In this document: piece after piece, positions 44,445-51,423 of the stretch
How the letters are laid out: every line of letters begins with the position of its first letter
Numbering within the stretch: the first letter of the stretch is position 1
NCBI GenBank assembly: GCA_001771585.1
Contig: MEUE01000001.1
Location: 964,040 to 1,028,039, forward strand
Length of the DNA stretch: 64,000 bases
From: a candidate division WOR-1 bacterium RIFOXYB2_FULL_46_45
GTDB lineage: Bacteria > Margulisbacteria > WOR-1 > XYC2-FULL-46-14
Direction of reading: 5' to 3'
The notes under the pieces: model-generated
Database searches by the model: none
Seen by the model: the letters and a program-made list of their open reading frames with translations, nothing else
What the model was told of the DNA's origin: nothing
Made by a program: the position numbers and the translations under genes

Positions 44445-44447
44445 ATG

Positions 44448-45251
44448 CTATCTAGTTACTTCAATTCTATTCGCAACGTCGGGATTTGAGGAATAGGCCA
44501 TATATAAAACTAATCCAAACTCAACACAAACTTGTTTTGTAAACGCCATAAGTTCGACAAGAGAACGTCTGCCAAAGAGATATTCCCGTTCTAACTTATC
44601 TATCGTTCTTTCCATTGCTTCCTGATTTAATCTTGGAGTAGCTGTTGTTTTTAAAACAAGCATTGTCGTTTGCTGCCACGCCACCATCATAAATACTTGT
44701 TCTTCATCACCGATAAATGTTTTGAAGTCACGCCCACTAAAATGTAAACCCGCAGTTTCTGACCCAGGATGGGTATGAACAAAACCACTCCTTTTGTAAG
44801 CATTTAGAAACGTACTGGGGAAACTCCATGAAAGTTTGACTGAAGTTTCTGTTCCTCTAGTGATCTCATTTGAAGCAATTAGCTTGCTCTCCAATGTGCT
44901 TACAAGAAACGTCCTGGCATGCTCTAAACCACTCCCCCTGGTAAGATCACTTAGTCTTCTTGTGATTTGACTAAGAAATCCAATCTTAATAGTATCGGGC
45001 CTCGTTCTTGCTTCTAAGTAGCTGCCATAAGTAGACATAGAGATAACTCTTTCTCTAAAAGCTGCAAAGTCCCATTTTGGAATAAAATGGTTTCTGTCAG
45101 AAGCCCGTGCCGTTCCACCAATAGGAGATTGCCTCGGAGTAGTATAAGCATATGGAATTCCAGCGCCTCTGTTTGAAGGGGCAGTATGTGGGGAACTAGT
45201 CGCCGGTACTCCAAAAACCGAATAAAGACTACCGTATGGACCGCTTTTCAT
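44448..45251 (-). CDS. JAMM/MPN-like metalloprotease-type orphan protein
   Basis: The 267-aa protein contains GFVHTHPGSETAG followed by LHFSGRDFKTFI (about residues 165-190). This is the HxHP...SxxD zinc signature of JAMM isopeptidases or RadC/Mov34 relatives, with candidate catalytic Glu upstream in VSTLESKLIASNE. The N-terminal 55 residues are Gly/Pro/Ser/Tyr-rich and probably disordered. No ubiquitin-like or E1/E2 genes are adjacent, so the substrate is unknown. GC is lower than in the neighbours. It has a sigma-28-like promoter at 45287-45314. Confidence 0.65.
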   Translation of the reverse strand: MKSGPYGSLYSVFGVPATSSPHTAPSNRGAGIPYAYTTPRQSPIGGTARASDRNHFIPKWDFAAFRERVISMSTYGSYLEARTRPDTIKIGFLSQITRRLSDLTRGSGLEHARTFLVSTLESKLIASNEITRGTETSVKLSWSFPSTFLNAYKRSGFVHTHPGSETAGLHFSGRDFKTFIGDEEQVFMMVAWQQTTMLVLKTTATPRLNQEAMERTIDKLEREYLFGRRSLVELMAFTKQVCVEFGLVLYMAYSSNPDVANRIEVTR

Positions 45252-45286
45252 TTTTTACCTCTCAGTTTATTATATTGATCTATATA

Positions 45287-45314
45287 TATATCGTCAAATT
45301 TCAATGGAAATTTC
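45287..45314 (-). promoter_or_regulatory. GAAATTT-N14-CGATATA promoter element
   Basis: On the minus strand, GAAATTT (45314-45308) is 14 nt from CGATATA (45293-45287), which continues as TATATAG as before the genes at 2676 and 31202. A second GAAATTT sits in the spacer. Confidence 0.65.
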
Positions 45315-45411
45315 ATTTTAAAACCGCCGCTCTTCGCGGGCTTGCACCGAGCGTAGTCGAGGTGGTGTGGTTAAGCGGATATCCGCAAATAGTGCTTGCT
45401 TGCCGATAGGC

Positions 45412-45426
45412 GGATTAGGTATAATT
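45412..45426 (+). promoter_or_regulatory. Sigma-70-like promoter of the 53-aa gene
   Basis: TATAAT at about 45419-45424 has TTGCTT 18 nt upstream. A CGGAGG ribosome-binding site follows before ATG 45445. Confidence 0.45.
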
Positions 45427-45444
45427 AACCCGGAGGCGATAAAA

Positions 45445-45606
45445 ATGACCGACCAAAGACCGACCGCGAGCGAACTTTTGAACCAGGTGGCCGAATTTGA
45501 AAATACTCTTTCAACCCTCCAGAAAAATGTCAGCGAGCTGAAGAACCGCCTGATGCGCAACCGCGATCAGCATGGCGACGACGTCTCTCAGTGGCCGAAC
45601 TTATAA
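45445..45606 (+). CDS. Small coiled-coil protein
   Basis: The 53-aa protein starts at ATG 45445 after CGGAGGCG. SELLNQVAEFENTLSTLQKN with the following VSELKNRLMRN gives a heptad-like pattern of one long amphipathic helix; the tail is acidic. The family is unknown. Its end (TTA TAA) is palindromic and shared with the stop of the convergent gene at 45601, the same arrangement as trpB and its neighbour at 79-84. Confidence 0.6.
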   Translation: MTDQRPTASELLNQVAEFENTLSTLQKNVSELKNRLMRNRDQHGDDVSQWPNL

Positions 45607-46230
45607 TACCAATACTTCTTTTTCTGTTTTCACGGCGCCGGTATTACCCGCGAGTGTCCTTCTTTTTGCCATCTCATCCTCGACAATCTCAAGCCTTTGC
45701 CCAAGGTCGTTATAAATTAGAAGCGTTCTTTTTGTATGTTGAGCCGACGGCAAGTCATACTTGACAGCAAAATCGAAAGAGTCCTGAGTTCGCCGGAAGG
45801 TTTTTTCCATAATTTTCCCCCAAAAACGGACCACGCATTTTTCTCCGGGCAATCCCCACAAAGAAAATCTGGCTAGCCCCAAAATTGCGCCGATTGCCGA
45901 AGAAAAACTGGAATCAAAAAGTTCCAGTTCAAGCTTGTGTAGGAGCATTGCGGCCGGATCAATATCGTCAAACCTATACAAGGTTTGTTCCAGGATGTTT
46001 TCCGGTGCAACGGCAAAAACCCTGGTATAATTAAGAATTATTTCTTTTGGTGTCCCTCTGGTTAAAGTTGCCGCTCCGCCAAAGGTTTCCGGAAGATGTT
46101 TTGAGGCCGGAATTATTACCAACGGGTCCAGTCCTTGTGCCTTCTGGCGGCCTATCATTGCAAGCATCGGATCCCAGGACGGCGAATGCGGATAACACGG
46201 AAAAGTCGGGGTAACGTGTACAAATCTCAT
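45601..46230 (-). CDS. Orphan protein, N-terminus reminiscent of glycosyltransferases
   Basis: The 209-aa protein starts MRFVHVTPTFPCYPHS and contains GLDPLVIIP, which looks like the first strand and early loop of a GT-B glycosyltransferase. The rest shows no nucleotide-sugar motif, so the call stays open. The promoter element 46237-46264 ends 6 nt before the ATG and predicts a leaderless message. Its stop overlaps the convergent small gene. Confidence 0.5.
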   Translation of the reverse strand: MRFVHVTPTFPCYPHSPSWDPMLAMIGRQKAQGLDPLVIIPASKHLPETFGGAATLTRGTPKEIILNYTRVFAVAPENILEQTLYRFDDIDPAAMLLHKLELELFDSSFSSAIGAILGLARFSLWGLPGEKCVVRFWGKIMEKTFRRTQDSFDFAVKYDLPSAQHTKRTLLIYNDLGQRLEIVEDEMAKRRTLAGNTGAVKTEKEVLVL

Positions 46231-46236
46231 TTGTTT

Positions 46237-46264
46237 TATTTCATCCCGTTTTTTAAAAAATTTC
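46237..46264 (-). promoter_or_regulatory. GAAATTT-N14-TGAAATA promoter element
   Basis: Minus-strand GAAATTT (46264-46258) and TGAAATA (46243-46237) are spaced 14 nt. The -10 resembles the CGAAATA variant before 4413. The ATG is 6 nt downstream. Confidence 0.5.
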
Positions 46265-46628
46265 AGGTTATTTTGCGCGATGCCCGATGGATGAAATTTG
46301 CCGCTTCTTCGACACAGCCGAGGCAGGGAAGCTGTCTTTTTGCCCGGATCTCTTTGCAGGACAAAGACGAAGCTTTTTCTTTGAAGTATTTTTCAAATTC
46401 TTCCGACTTTTCCGGACAGCAATATTTTTCAATAATCGCTTTCCCCGACCAATAGGCCCCGCAAACCCCCTCCGGAGCGCCCCCTCCGCCGTAGCCCTGT
46501 GCCAGAGAGATCAGATTCTCATCAATTCTCATCTCATTTTTAAAAGCGGAGAGGACTGCCTGTGCGCAGTTTTGTCTCTTTTCTCCGTCTTTCCCCAGGA
46601 AGATGTTTTTGGCCTTTTCTTTTGTCAT
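46263..46628 (-). CDS. C_GCAxxG_C_C family redox-type protein
   Basis: The 121-aa protein has the conserved cysteines of this family: QNCAQAVLSAF (early Cys), APEGVCGAYWSGKAI (the GxCGA-like core), and a C-terminal CKEIRAKRQLPCLGCVEEAA cluster. The function is not established, but metal or redox binding is assumed. It follows the MFS gene by one base, so both are likely co-transcribed. Its 3' end overlaps the GAAATTT box of the next gene by two bases. Confidence 0.85.
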   Translation of the reverse strand: MTKEKAKNIFLGKDGEKRQNCAQAVLSAFKNEMRIDENLISLAQGYGGGGAPEGVCGAYWSGKAIIEKYCCPEKSEEFEKYFKEKASSLSCKEIRAKRQLPCLGCVEEAANFIHRASRKIT

Positions 46629-46629
46629 C

Positions 46630-47883
46630 CTAAACTCCTTCCTCCATTAAAATTCCCAGCTTTTTATAGATTGTTTTTATTTCCACGGCCAGTTTTGGCA
46701 ACGATAAAAAAAAGACTGCGCTTCCGACCAGACAGATTAGGCCGCTGGCGAAAAAAGTGACCGGAACCCCAAAGCGCCCGGCGATCAAACCGGCCAAAAG
46801 GCTCCCCAGCGGTGCCGTTCCCATAAAAGCGGTGATAAATAAACTCATGATCCTTCCCCGTTTGTCTTCGTCAACGATCATCTGTAAAATAGTGTTTCCC
46901 GATGACATTAGCACCATCATCGCAAACCCGATTAAGACAATTAAAACGGAAGATAAGAGCAGGGTCTTTGCGAATGCGAGAAAAAATAACCCGATCCCCA
47001 TACCAACAGCGGCCAAACCGATGATCCTATCAAGCCCGACCGCCGATTTTCGGGAGGCCAGATAGATCGATCCAATTACGGCTCCCAATCCGGTTATTCC
47101 CATCAAAAAACCGAGCAGCTGCGGACCGCCGCGCAAAACCTCTTTGGCAAAAACCGGCATAATAATGGTGTAAGACATGCCGATGGTGCTCATTAGAGCC
47201 ATAAACAACAGAAGAGACCGGATCGGATGCGATCGGGCGGCATAAGCGAGTCCTTCTTTTAATTCCAGAAGGAGATTGGCGGAAGGTTTTTTCTTTTTTG
47301 GAATAATTCGCATCATCAAAAGAGAAAAGAGGACCGCCAGGTAGCTTACGGCATTTATTAAAAAGCAAAAACCCTCTCCCCAGGCGGCGATAATGATCCC
47401 GGCAAGCGACGGCCCAATCAGGCGGGCCACATGCACCAGGGAAGAATTAAGCGCGATGGCGTTACCAAGATCGTGTTTGTTTTCGACGATCTCGCTGACA
47501 AAGGCTTGCCGCGCGGTCATATCAAAGGCGTTTATTAATCCCAAAAAAGCGCTTAGGAAAATTATCAGTTGGATTGATAGTGTCCCGGAAAAAAAGAGCA
47601 AAGCCAGAAGTATAGCCTGCAGCATGGAGAGAACTTGGGTGAGCAGGATAATTTTATGTTTATTGGAGCGGTCAATAACCACTCCGGCAAAAGGGGAGAT
47701 AATTGAAAGGGGAATTTGTCCGGCAAAGCCGACGATTCCCAAAAGGAGCGCGGAGCCGGTCAGCCGGTAGACCAGCCAGGAAAGGGCGATGTTCTGCATC
47801 CAGGTACCGGTTATCGAAAGGGTCTGTCCAAAAAATAGCAGGCGGAAATTCTTGTTCGCCAGGCTTCTCACAATTTTTCGCAT
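46630..47883 (-). CDS. MFS transporter, enterobactin-exporter-like (MFS_3)
   Basis: The 417-aa polytopic protein has 12 predicted hydrophobic segments. NFRLLFFGQTLSITGTWMQ followed by ALSWLVYRLTGSALLLG, and FAGVVIDRSNKHKIILLTQ, are typical of MFS_3 drug or siderophore exporters. The substrate is unknown. TATAAT (minus strand 47900-47895) ends 11 nt before the ATG. Confidence 0.88.
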   Translation of the reverse strand: MRKIVRSLANKNFRLLFFGQTLSITGTWMQNIALSWLVYRLTGSALLLGIVGFAGQIPLSIISPFAGVVIDRSNKHKIILLTQVLSMLQAILLALLFFSGTLSIQLIIFLSAFLGLINAFDMTARQAFVSEIVENKHDLGNAIALNSSLVHVARLIGPSLAGIIIAAWGEGFCFLINAVSYLAVLFSLLMMRIIPKKKKPSANLLLELKEGLAYAARSHPIRSLLLFMALMSTIGMSYTIIMPVFAKEVLRGGPQLLGFLMGITGLGAVIGSIYLASRKSAVGLDRIIGLAAVGMGIGLFFLAFAKTLLLSSVLIVLIGFAMMVLMSSGNTILQMIVDEDKRGRIMSLFITAFMGTAPLGSLLAGLIAGRFGVPVTFFASGLICLVGSAVFFLSLPKLAVEIKTIYKKLGILMEEGV

Positions 47884-47894
47884 GGGGTGATTTT

Positions 47895-47900
47895 ATTATA
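47895..47900 (-). promoter_or_regulatory. -10 box of the MFS gene
   Basis: Minus-strand TATAAT ends 11 nt before ATG 47883; there is no Shine-Dalgarno. Confidence 0.4.
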
Positions 47901-47913
47901 TAACAATTCGGAA

Positions 47914-48891
47914 CTATAAAGAACTTACGATTCTTTGTATAAGATGTCGGGTCTCTTGTTGCTGATTTGGGACCAAAAAGTAACTTGGGCTGGTGGCGAT
48001 TGTTATAAAGTCCGCCTGCCTGGCTATCTCGATTATTCTTTCAATATCTGCTTCCTTGTTATACTTTGGATCTTCAGGATGATTATAATGGGGACAAAAG
48101 AAATCAAGATCAAGATCCAAAACGACCGGCTTTCCTTCCCTTCTGCTTTTATCAATTGCTTCCCGGTATTTTTCCAGTGAAAGTTCGGTCAGGTCAAGGC
48201 AGCTTGAAGTATAGTTGTTGTCCGAATCGGAATAAAATTTTTTAGTTTCAATTCCCCGGCCGTTAAAAAAAGGATGGATAAAATAAAATAGTGCATGAGG
48301 GTCAATCGCCCCAATTCTTTGGCCAAAATCGATAAAATTGCAAATTTCTACCTCTTCCCAAGTTATACTTGCTATTTCTTTCAGAGATAAAGGGAATCCT
48401 TTTAAGCCACGACTTGATGCTCGGCAGGGATCATGATCGGGATGAGAATCGATATGGATTAAAACGGCGTTTTCTCCAATTATCCCTGTTTCCTTGGCCA
48501 AAGCCCAGGCAAAGGCCGCATGGGTATGGTCGTCACTGACAAAAACCAGTTTTCCTGTTTTTGTTGGAATTAGCAGGTATTCTTTCAGGTAAGGCATTGA
48601 TATTTCGGAATCGGCATTTTCCGGTTTGCCTCTTACTTGATAAAAACTTAAATCTTGATGGTGGCCGATAACGATCGGGCTTACTCTTTGTTCCGGAAAT
48701 ACGTGTTTTCTTCCAAAACCAACCGCTCTTATATTGTTATAATATGTGCAGGATATTCCAGAACAGCTGGGAGAAAAATGCCGAAGCAGTTTGTCGGCGT
48801 AAAAACCGGAGTACAGCTTTCCCAAAATTGCTGTTCCAATTACACCTCGATATCGTGCGGCTACGGCTCTGGCGGCCTCTATTCTGCTCAT
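47914..48891 (-). CDS. UPF0489-like protein
   Basis: The 325-aa protein has a core GKLVFVSDDHTHAAFAWALAK followed by VLIHIDSHPDHDP and later VVLDLDLDFFCPHYN, with Asp/His pairs that suggest a metal-dependent hydrolase related to the UPF0489/arginase-like fold. The N-terminal 60 residues (Ala/Arg-rich, RYRGVIGTAILGKLYSG) look like an added segment. The first ATG lies 5 nt from the -10 box of its GAAATTT-class promoter. Confidence 0.7.
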   Translation of the reverse strand: MSRIEAARAVAARYRGVIGTAILGKLYSGFYADKLLRHFSPSCSGISCTYYNNIRAVGFGRKHVFPEQRVSPIVIGHHQDLSFYQVRGKPENADSEISMPYLKEYLLIPTKTGKLVFVSDDHTHAAFAWALAKETGIIGENAVLIHIDSHPDHDPCRASSRGLKGFPLSLKEIASITWEEVEICNFIDFGQRIGAIDPHALFYFIHPFFNGRGIETKKFYSDSDNNYTSSCLDLTELSLEKYREAIDKSRREGKPVVLDLDLDFFCPHYNHPEDPKYNKEADIERIIEIARQADFITIATSPSYFLVPNQQQETRHLIQRIVSSL

Positions 48892-48896
48892 GTCTA

Positions 48897-48924
48897 TTTA
48901 TCATTCAAAAATGGCGGAAATTTC
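48897..48924 (-). promoter_or_regulatory. GAAATTT-N14-TGATAAA promoter element
   Basis: Minus-strand GAAATTT (48924-48918) and TGATAAA (48903-48897) are 14 nt apart, 5 nt before the ATG at 48891. Confidence 0.55.
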
Positions 48925-48990
48925 AACTTATCTTGAAAAAATACCTCAATTCTGATATTCTGGTATTTGGATGTTCTGATAATCTGATAC

Positions 48991-49062
48991 GGCCCCATCG
49001 TCTAGGGGTTAGGACACCAGCTTTTCAAGCTGAGAACCGGGGTTCGATTCCCCGTGGGGCTA
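48991..49062 (+). tRNA. tRNA-Glu (anticodon TTC)
   Basis: The 72-nt cloverleaf has D-region CGTCTAGGGGTTAGGAC, typical of tRNA-Glu, anticodon loop TTTTCAA and T-loop GGTTCGATTCC. The first acceptor pair is G-U. mtnP begins 16 nt downstream. Confidence 0.93.
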
Positions 49063-49077
49063 CTCAAAAGGAATAAT

Positions 49078-49809
49078 ATGCCAATCGGTATTATCGGCGG
49101 TTCGGGACTTGATGATCCGCAATTGCTAAAAGAGGTAAAAGATAAAGAGATCGAGACCCCGTACGGCGAACCCTCTTCCAAACTGACTTTTGGAAAGTTC
49201 GAAGGGAAAGAGGTCGTAATTCTGGCCCGCCACTCCAAAGACCACTCCATCTACCCGACCGGAGTGAATTTCCGCGCCAACATCTGGGCGCTCAAAGAGG
49301 CCGGCTGTAAAATAATTTTAGCCACCACCGCGGTTGGATCGCTTAAAGAAGAGATCAAACCGGGAGACCTGGTCTTCCCCGACCAGTTTATCGACTTTAC
49401 CAAACTGCGCCATCTCACTTTTTTCCACGATAAAGTCATCCATACCGCCATGGCCGATCCCTTCGATAAAGATTTACGTGAACTGTTGATCGGTTGTGCC
49501 AAGAAACTCGGGTTCTCTTTTCATTCAAAAGGGACGGTTGTCACAATCGAAGGCCCGCGCTTCTCTACCCGGGCCGAATCGCACATGTTCCGCCAGTGGG
49601 GAGCGGACATCATCAATATGTCTTCTGTTCCCGAAGTTGTTTTGGCCAATGAACTGGGGATGAAATACCAGGCGATCGCCATGTCGACCGATTACGACTG
49701 CTGGAGAGTGGGGGAGGAGCCGGTGACCTTTGAAATGGTCATGAAGGTAATGAAGGAAAACGCCGAAAAGGTCAAAAAATTATTATTGGAGGCGATTGTA
49801 CATCTATGA
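49078..49809 (+). CDS. mtnP: S-methyl-5'-thioadenosine phosphorylase
   Basis: MtnP cleaves methylthioadenosine, the by-product of polyamine and SAM metabolism, to adenine and methylthioribose-1-phosphate. The 243-aa protein shows MPIGIIGGSGL, ARHSKDHSIYPTGVNFRANIWAL, TVVTIEGPRFSTRAES and MSTDYDCW. The start is ATG 49078 with AAAGGA upstream. It is coupled by ATGA to apt, which salvages the adenine released: a clear functional pair. Confidence 0.94.
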   Translation: MPIGIIGGSGLDDPQLLKEVKDKEIETPYGEPSSKLTFGKFEGKEVVILARHSKDHSIYPTGVNFRANIWALKEAGCKIILATTAVGSLKEEIKPGDLVFPDQFIDFTKLRHLTFFHDKVIHTAMADPFDKDLRELLIGCAKKLGFSFHSKGTVVTIEGPRFSTRAESHMFRQWGADIINMSSVPEVVLANELGMKYQAIAMSTDYDCWRVGEEPVTFEMVMKVMKENAEKVKKLLLEAIVHL

Positions 49810-50330
49810 AATTAGAAAAACATATAAGAACCGTCCCGCATTTTCCCAAAGAGGGGATCATGTTCAAGGATATTACGACCTTATTAAAACATAAAGACGC
49901 TTTCCGATTCGCGATCAAGGAATTTACAGAGAGATATAGGGATTCCGGCATCACCAAAGTAGTCGGAGCCGAATCGCGCGGGTTTATCTTCGGCGCGGTC
50001 TTGGCGCACGAGCTCAATTGCGGCTTTGTCCCCGCCCGCAAAAAAGGGAAACTCCCCGCCAAATCGATTTCGGAAGAATACGAACTGGAGTACGGAACCG
50101 ATTCTTTGCATATGCATGAAGACGCGATTGAAAAAGGGGACAAGGTTTTGGTGGTGGATGATTTAATCGCCACTGGCGGTACAGTTAAAGCGGTTTGCGA
50201 TATGGTCAAAAAACTCGGCGGCACCGTTGTCGAATGCTCCTTCTTAATCGAGCTGACCTTCCTAAAAGGAAGGGAGAAGCTCGGTAATATCCCGGCCTTC
50301 TCCCTTATAACCTACGATTCGGAGGAGTGA
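49806..50330 (+). CDS. apt: Adenine phosphoribosyltransferase
   Basis: Apt joins adenine and PRPP to AMP. The 174-aa protein contains the IRTVPHFPKEGIMFKDITTL N-terminus, VVGAESRGFIFGAVLAHEL, GFVPARKKGKLP, and the PRPP motif VLVVDDLIATGGTVKA. It is the second gene of the mtnP-apt salvage unit. Confidence 0.96.
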   Translation: MKLEKHIRTVPHFPKEGIMFKDITTLLKHKDAFRFAIKEFTERYRDSGITKVVGAESRGFIFGAVLAHELNCGFVPARKKGKLPAKSISEEYELEYGTDSLHMHEDAIEKGDKVLVVDDLIATGGTVKAVCDMVKKLGGTVVECSFLIELTFLKGREKLGNIPAFSLITYDSEE

Positions 50331-50334
50331 CTTC

Positions 50335-51378
50335 CTACTGCAAATATTCCCTTAACTTTCTCGCTCGCGTAGGGTGCTTTAACTTCCGCAAAGCTTTCGC
50401 TTCAATTTGACGAATGCGTTCGCGGGTGACGCGGAATTCGCGTCCAACCTCTTCCAAAGTTCGCGGGTGCCCGTCATCCAATCCAAAGCGCATCTTAAGG
50501 ACCATCTTTTCCCGTTCGGTTAATGCCTTCATCACTTCTTCCAGATCGTCGCGCAAAAGCCCCTGGGTCACAATCTCTTCCGGTGCCTGCAGTCCGGCAT
50601 CTTCCACAAAATCTCCCAGCCTTGATGAATCTTCGTCTCCGACCGGCATCTCAAGAGAGAGTGGAACCTGCGAAACTTTGATGATTTCGCGAACTTTGTC
50701 GATTGAGACGCGCGCCCGCTTGGCGATCTCGCGTTCGGTCGGTTTGCGTCCGAGCTTTTGCAAAAGCTGGCGTGAAATTTTCCTCATCCGGTTGATCGTC
50801 TCAACCATGTGCACCGGAATGCGGATGGTGCGTGCCTGGTCGGCAATCGCGCGGGTGATCGCCTGCCTGATCCACCAGGTGGCGTAAGTAGAAAATTTGT
50901 AGCCCTTGCGGTGATCGAATTTTTCAACCGCGCGGATCAAGCCGAGGTTCCCTTCCTGGACCAAATCCAAAAAGAGCATCCCGCGGCCGGTATATTTTTT
51001 GGCGATCGAGACCACCAGGCGCAAATTGGAATTAACCAGCTTGTGTTTGGCGCGTTCTTCGTTCCGCTTGACCCTTTTGGCAAGGGAAACTTCTTCCTCT
51101 CCGGTTAGAAGCGGATAGCGGCCGATCTCCCGAAGGTACATCCTGACGGTATCGTCGATCCCGAAACCTTTGACCGATTCGATGTCCGCTTTGTTTTTCG
51201 GGACAAAGAAATTGGCATCGGCCGGTTTCTTTCCCTTTGATTCCGAGATCTCAACCCCGGTATCAAGCAGGGCCTCGATCTCGTCAAGGTTTTTTTCCGG
51301 TTCGGGATACATCTTCAGGATTTCATCCGGAGTGATGTAGCTTTTTCCGCCGACTCTTGGACTCTCAATCATTTTCAT
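50335..51378 (-). CDS. rpoD: Primary RNA polymerase sigma factor (sigma-70 / SigA type)
   Basis: The protein is 347 aa. Region 1.2 is [16 protein letters not shown]. Region 2 is [17 protein letters not shown] and [21 protein letters not shown] with the -10-reading aromatic residues. Region 3 includes [19 protein letters not shown]. Region 4.2 is [20 protein letters not shown], ending KLREYLQ. Region 1.1 is short. Unlike other housekeeping genes here it is preceded by a GAAATTT/CGATATA element, besides likely readthrough from dnaG. ATG 51378 follows GGAGGG. Confidence 0.95.
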   Translation of the reverse strand: MKMIESPRVGGKSYITPDEILKMYPEPEKNLDEIEALLDTGVEISESKGKKPADANFFVPKNKADIESVKGFGIDDTVRMYLREIGRYPLLTGEEEVSLAKRVKRNEERAKHKLVNSNLRLVVSIAKKYTGRGMLFLDLVQEGNLGLIRAVEKFDHRKGYKFSTYATWWIRQAITRAIADQARTIRIPVHMVETINRMRKISRQLLQKLGRKPTEREIAKRARVSIDKVREIIKVSQVPLSLEMPVGDEDSSRLGDFVEDAGLQAPEEIVTQGLLRDDLEEVMKALTEREKMVLKMRFGLDDGHPRTLEEVGREFRVTRERIRQIEAKALRKLKHPTRARKLREYLQ

Positions 51379-51394
51379 CTGTCCCTCCTATATT

Positions 51395-51423
51395 TATATC
51401 GTCTATAGGGATCTGGAAATTTC
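51395..51423 (-). promoter_or_regulatory. GAAATTT-N15-CGATATA promoter element before rpoD
   Basis: Minus-strand GAAATTT (51423-51417) overlaps the dnaG 3' end. CGATATA (51401-51395) follows after 15 nt, one more than in the other copies. Confidence 0.55.

Noticed and set aside
44330..44445. IS200/IS605 end with hairpin
   Set aside because: The CCCCACC/GGTGGGG hairpin resembles such ends, but there is no transposase and no matching second end.
45343..45362. ACCGAGCGTAGTCGAGGTG-like string as a REP element
   Set aside because: A loosely similar GACTAGCTCGG string occurs near 23300, but two weak matches are not enough to call a family.
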